From: Paramecium sonneborni | Taxonomy: Eukaryota > Ciliophora > Oligohymenophorea > Peniculida > Parameciidae | Assembly: GCA_905182985.1 (NCBI GenBank) | Contig: CAJJDN010000054.1 | Span: 215,490-227,090, forward strand | Direction: 5' to 3' | DNA: 11,601 nt | Part shown: positions 8,181 to 11,601 of the stretch, one piece after another | How positions within the stretch are numbered: the stretch's first letter is position 1 | How the letters are laid out: every line of letters starts with the position of its first letter | Notes under the pieces: model-generated | Database searches by the model: none | The model's input: the letters and a program-made list of their open reading frames with translations, nothing else | What the model was told of the DNA's origin: nothing | Program-made: the position numbers and the translations under genes

Positions 8181-8808
8181 ATGTTTTTAAATTGTTATCA
8201 ATCCCCAATATTTGAAGTATATAATTCAAAAGATGCCAAAAATTCAAATGGAAATAAAGAAAAACTAAAACATTACTCTAAATTGATAGATCTTCAAACT
8301 TCTATTTATGAATACAATCCAATCTTAAAAAGTAAAGATTAAATTGATTACAACAGCATACCTATTAATGACTAAATAAGTAAAATTGCCATAAGGAAAG
8401 GATACTGAATTATCTTTGGTTCATCCTATTATTGGAATTTAAGGATACTTTAAAGACACTATCCATCTTGAATTATTTGTTGTAGATACAAAATCTACAA
8501 GAAGAAGAATTATTTTGAATTCTTTAAAAAAAAGTGAATGTAAACCATTTTTTATTTCTTACCCTTTGTAATCCTAATCAATCTATAATAATTGGACGAC
8601 CATTTTAATTTAAATGCCGTCTTTTATATCTTAATTTAAAGGGTCTAGTTACAGAAGTTTAGAATCAATTTTAATTTAAAGTTCTTGTTACATTAGAAGG
8701 ATTTTTACAATGCAAAATTATAATGAGTAATTATTGGCATAATTTTAATATCCTATTGAATCTAATCCCAAGACCTTTTTTATATCATTTCAAAATGAAT
8801 AATAAATT
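8181..8808 (+). pseudogene. CFAP20-domain gene, truncated at sequence gap (copy 1)
   Basis: This is identical to the first 628 bases of the complete gene at 9331, including the 25-nt intron (here 8332-8356). It stops in mid-codon context at the N at 8809, a little after the end of the CFAP20 domain. I see no mutation inside it. The truncation is set by the gap and not by a stop or frameshift, so it is most likely an unmerged contig end and not a biological pseudogene. Confidence 0.8.
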
Positions 8809-8809
8809 N
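8809..8809. other. Single ambiguous base (N) at contig-like junction
   Basis: The only N in the window sits exactly between two identical 1149-nt copies. A lone N at such a boundary is typical of a placeholder gap between contigs whose overlap was not collapsed. Confidence 0.9.
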
Positions 8810-9958
8810 ATACTTATTCTTGAATTCAATGTAGTTTACTATATTGTGGGAAGGTAATATGAATTAATAAAATTATTATTTTATTAATAAATTATTTATG
8901 GGAGAAATAAGAGAATAATTAAATAATTTATCTTAGAGGGAAATTGCTGAAAGATTACAATTTCTAACAGATCATTAAAGATCAGATTTTAAAAAAATGA
9001 TGGGGAAGGTGTTATTATTTCAAATCCAATAAGATGAATTTGATAAAAAGCAATGGACAAAACTTTAGTATTAAATCTTGTTATCAATACCCCTTGTTCT
9101 TAGTGCAAGAATAGTTAGTGAATATCTCAATGCTAATGTTGAATTTTCAAAGTTGAAGCCAACATTGTGGATAAAATTCTTAAGAGCTATGGCTTATAAA
9201 AAAGGTATTGGATTGGGAACAGCTCTTTTAGTTATTCCAATTCATAAAACTATTGAATATAGTCGTAAATTAGGCTATAAACATTATATTCTTTCTTAAA
9301 TTAAAGAAGAATGACAGTTAATAATTATTTATGTTTTTAAATTGTTATCAATCCCCAATATTTGAAGTATATAATTCAAAAGATGCCAAAAATTCAAATG
9401 GAAATAAAGAAAAACTAAAACATTACTCTAAATTGATAGATCTTCAAACTTCTATTTATGAATACAATCCAATCTTAAAAAGTAAAGATTAAATTGATTA
9501 CAACAGCATACCTATTAATGACTAAATAAGTAAAATTGCCATAAGGAAAGGATACTGAATTATCTTTGGTTCATCCTATTATTGGAATTTAAGGATACTT
9601 TAAAGACACTATCCATCTTGAATTATTTGTTGTAGATACAAAATCTACAAGAAGAAGAATTATTTTGAATTCTTTAAAAAAAAGTGAATGTAAACCATTT
9701 TTTATTTCTTACCCTTTGTAATCCTAATCAATCTATAATAATTGGACGACCATTTTAATTTAAATGCCGTCTTTTATATCTTAATTTAAAGGGTCTAGTT
9801 ACAGAAGTTTAGAATCAATTTTAATTTAAAGTTCTTGTTACATTAGAAGGATTTTTACAATGCAAAATTATAATGAGTAATTATTGGCATAATTTTAATA
9901 TCCTATTGAATCTAATCCCAAGACCTTTTTTATATCATTTCAAAATGAATAATAAATT
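8810..9958 (+). repeat. 1149-nt exact direct duplication, copy 2
   Basis: This second copy of the unit is offset by 1150 from the first, counting the N. It begins right after the N and flows into unique sequence at 9959 in the middle of the CFAP20-domain gene, which remains open across that point. Collapsing the two copies would leave both genes intact. Confidence 0.95.
8898..9314 (+). CDS. Small unrecognised protein with two hydrophobic segments (copy 2)
   Basis: This frame is base-for-base the same as 7748-8164 and encodes the same 138-residue product: a charged helical N-terminal half, two hydrophobic segments and a basic tail. Only 88 bases of the upstream region are present in this copy before the N at 8809. 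If the duplication is an assembly artefact, this and the first copy are one gene. Its stop at 9312-9314 is 16 bp before the start of the complete CFAP20-domain gene, so any promoter for that gene must overlap this coding sequence or its 3' UTR. The protein family remains unrecognised. Confidence 0.6.
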
Positions 9959-10555
9959 TTTGTTGAAAATAATGTAGAATAATAAACGAACATCCAGGCA
10001 CAAAAATAAGCTAAACTTAAATAGATCTAATATGAAATTCCTAAAGTGTAAAAGTTAACTTTAAATCCTTAAAAAATTCCTGAACAACATAAGAATATTT
10101 TAAATGCTTCTGAATCAAATTGTAAGAACAAATCCAAAAAAAAAGAATAAAACAAAGAAAATGAATTTTTAGATTGCTCATTATAACTCAATTAAAAATA
10201 AAAAGTTTTAGAAAATGATGAAATAGATTTAAAAAATATTGATTAACTTATCAAAATGATTGAATAGGATAAAAATTAATAAACAAATGTAGAAATAAAA
10301 GATTAAAATTAAATATTGAATGAGGATGAAGATTTTGTTAATATCATTAATGCAATTAATGCTATTGAGAATCAAGAAAGTCAGAAAGTAGAAATTGCTA
10401 TAAAAAATCCTATTGGATGTACTACAATTACAAAATAAGGTGCAGCAACATTAATATTAGAAAATAGGAAGGAATAAGAAAACTTTGTAAAATTAATATA
10501 TGATCCAATATTAAATTGTTACTTTGATCCTTCAACAAACAAATGCTATGTGTGA
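9331..10555 (+). CDS. CFAP20-domain (DUF667) protein, CFAP20DC-like
   Basis: A 399-residue protein in two exons, 9331-9481 and 9507-10555. The 25-nt intron 9482-9506 (GTAAAG...AACAG) was chosen because it removes a frame break and restores the domain; spliced length is exactly 1200 nt. Residues 1-170 follow the CFAP20 fold in order: MFLNCYQSPIFEVYN start, VKLPQGK (59-65), LELFVVDTKSTRRR (88-101), CKPFFISYPL (112-121), NNWTTILIQMPSF (128-140), SYRSLESILIQ, CYIRRIFTM (161-169). CFAP20 binds doublet microtubules of the ciliary axoneme. The long Gln/Lys/Glu-rich tail after residue 180 fits the larger CFAP20DC-type proteins better than CFAP20 itself, which is about 190 residues. The tail ends YDPILNCYFDPSTNKCYV, a compact motif apparently conserved for a reason. 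A ciliary role is inferred from the family. Confidence 0.85.
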
Positions 10556-10593
10556 TTAATTATATTTTTTTAATATTTTGATATATAAAATTT

Positions 10594-11246
10594 ATGAGTA
10601 ATTCTAATATATATGAATTTTGTGAAGATTTTGATTAAGAAAACATATAGTGCAGTTTACAAATGAAAATAAAAAGTAGAATAAGCTAAGAATTGGAAAA
10701 TCATAAGATTAAGTGCAGTTTATGAGTCAATATCTATCAGTAAAATTGATTGATGCTAAAACTGAGAAATTTTTTATAACTATCAAGAAAGAATTCTTAA
10801 TTTTAAAGAGTTTATCAAAATAGCATCTAAATGTTATAAACTGTGTAAAGTAATTCTTAATTATGAAAAGCTATAGAATTATGCTTTATCAAATCAGAAG
10901 ACTAAAGCTAAGCTTATACATTAGGGTTAGCTATGGATTTAGCTGATGAAAATTTAATGAAAGTAATAGAGAAAAGAATAGCTTTAAAGAAGTATTTTCT
11001 TGATGATTAATTGCATCATACATTTTAAGTGGTGTATATAAACACTCAATGATATAAAAAATGCCTTCTAACATTTATCATAAGCAAAATATTTTCTAAA
11101 ATATAGGGATATCAAACCTCGGAATATACTAATTGAAACAGAGCAAGCTGTTCATAAATTCTTCTTTCAGATTCTGGTGTCTCAACTTTAGTAGGTACTT
11201 TTTCATTTATATCCCCTATTTAATTTAATAACTTGTAATTTTTAGA
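10594..11246 (+). pseudogene. Decayed Ser/Thr protein kinase, truncated at duplication breakpoint
   Basis: Kinase motifs occur in order on the plus strand but in changing frames. VKLIDAKTE (VAIK-like lysine) and KKEFLILKSLSKQHLNVI start near 10740. A possible 28-nt intron follows (about 10839-10866), then YTLGLAMDLADENLMKVIEK near 10910-10970. LIASYILSGVY (11007 on) is in a second frame, YRDIKPRNILIE (11102 on, catalytic loop) in a third, and SDSGVSTLVGTFSFISP (11167 on, DFG as DSG, activation loop) in yet another. Introns cannot explain the last three shifts because the matching segments overlap or abut. No glycine-rich loop is visible; 10594-10725 is a separate short frame that may be the lost N-terminus. 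Similarity ends just before 11247, where the inverted kinase copy begins. This is a different kinase from the one at 945: HRD-like YRDIKPRN versus HYDVKPDN. It is most likely non-functional. Confidence 0.75.
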
Positions 11247-11601
11247 ATAGAGTCATTCCTAATGACCAAATATCGCTTGATTCATCTGTATCTTTAGAAA
11301 TACCTTAAATTTAAATTTCTGGAGGTGCAAATTGAGGTGTTGCTTCAATGAATAATTCTTCATTTTTTGCCTTTTCCAGAGTTTGGATTGAGGAGAAATC
11401 ACATAGTGCAAACTTAAATTCTTAACCTTTAATCTTTTTGAATACTATATTATCAGGCTTTACATCATAATGAATAAAATTTGACTTATGAATTTCTGAT
11501 AAAGCATAAGCTATAGTTTAGGCAATTTTAAAGATATTTGTCTTAAGGTCTTGACTTCCAAGAGATGTAAGATTACCATCAAATAATTCGAATTCAGTAT
11601 A
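11203..11601 (-). pseudogene. Truncated inverted copy of the atypical kinase (5' part outside window)
   Basis: Read leftwards from 11601, this repeats kinase residues 93 onward: YTEFELFDG, then catalytic loop HYDVKPDN, CDFSS, FAPPEI and DIWSLGMTL, in one uninterrupted frame. It differs from the copy at 945 by Asp151 to Gly and Ser172 to Asn. Homology ends at 11247, within subdomain IX. The frame then runs about 15 codons through unrelated sequence to TGA at 11205-11203, so the C-lobe helices after DIWSLGMTL are missing. The end of this frame overlaps the decayed plus-strand kinase. It is probably non-functional as a kinase unless the shortened protein has a regulatory use. The 5' end is beyond the window. 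Confidence 0.85.
11247..11601 (-). repeat. Right arm of inverted kinase-segment duplication
   Basis: These 355 bases are the reverse complement of 1221-1575, with differences at 11426 and 11363. The inner border at 11247 is sharp; the outer border lies beyond the window. The arms are about 9.7 kb apart in this assembly. Confidence 0.92.

Larger units (their letters stand above)
7660..8808 (+). repeat. 1149-nt exact direct duplication, copy 1
   Basis: These bases reappear unchanged, as far as I can compare by eye, at 8810-9958, with one N (8809) between copies. The unit covers the 3' part of an intergenic stretch, one whole small gene, and the first half of a CFAP20-domain gene cut in mid-coding. 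The copy ends exactly at the N. The second copy begins exactly after it and then continues into unique sequence, as expected of two overlapping contigs placed end to end. Confidence 0.95.

Noticed and set aside
7660..9958. Tandem duplication as a mobile element or biological amplification
   Set aside because: There are no terminal repeats, target duplications or transposase, and the boundary falls exactly on the only N.

Overview
The window comes from a ciliate nuclear genome and is almost certainly Paramecium or a close relative. TAA and TAG fall inside every convincing protein as glutamine codons and only TGA ends them (nuclear code 6). Introns are tiny: the ten I can place are 22-30 nt, with GT..AG ends. 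The DNA is strongly AT-rich, and one gene encodes a secreted coiled-coil protein of the trichocyst matrix type. Read with the standard code, most of these genes look like short fragments, so every model below was rebuilt by hand with code 6 and micro-introns.

Layout, left to right. (1) 2-820, +: C-terminal part of a Q/N-rich protein with 24-residue repeats and a 23-glutamine run. (2) 945-2010, +: an atypical Ser/Thr kinase. A second open frame (1946-2548) overlaps its 3' end and may be its displaced C-terminal part. (3) 2660-3344, +: a complete four-exon Rab GTPase ending in Cys-Cys. (4) 3436-4584, -: a trichocyst matrix-type protein. (5) 4585-5752: a 1.2 kb AT-rich stretch without a gene I can support. 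(6) 5753-6197, -: a small helix-turn-helix protein, whose start codon faces that of a coiled-coil protein gene (6220-6918, +) across only 22 bp. (7) 7138-7747: no firm gene. (8) 7660-8808 and 8810-9958: the same 1149-nt segment twice, separated by one N. It carries a small unrecognised gene and the start of a CFAP20-domain gene, and the complete CFAP20-domain gene (9331-10555) follows from the second copy. (9) 10594-11246, +: a decayed kinase pseudogene. (10) 11203-11601, -: a truncated, inverted, near-identical copy of the kinase from (2), running off the window.

The genes do not form an operon or a single pathway. Rab, the trichocyst matrix protein and the CFAP20-domain protein fit vesicle traffic, secretory granules and cilia, which is ordinary ciliate biology. 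The two structural oddities are the exact duplication around the N, best explained as two unmerged overlapping contigs, and the inverted kinase segments at the two ends. The inverted segments differ at two positions and look like a genuine recent segmental duplication. I found no CRISPR array, rRNA, tRNA or transposon.
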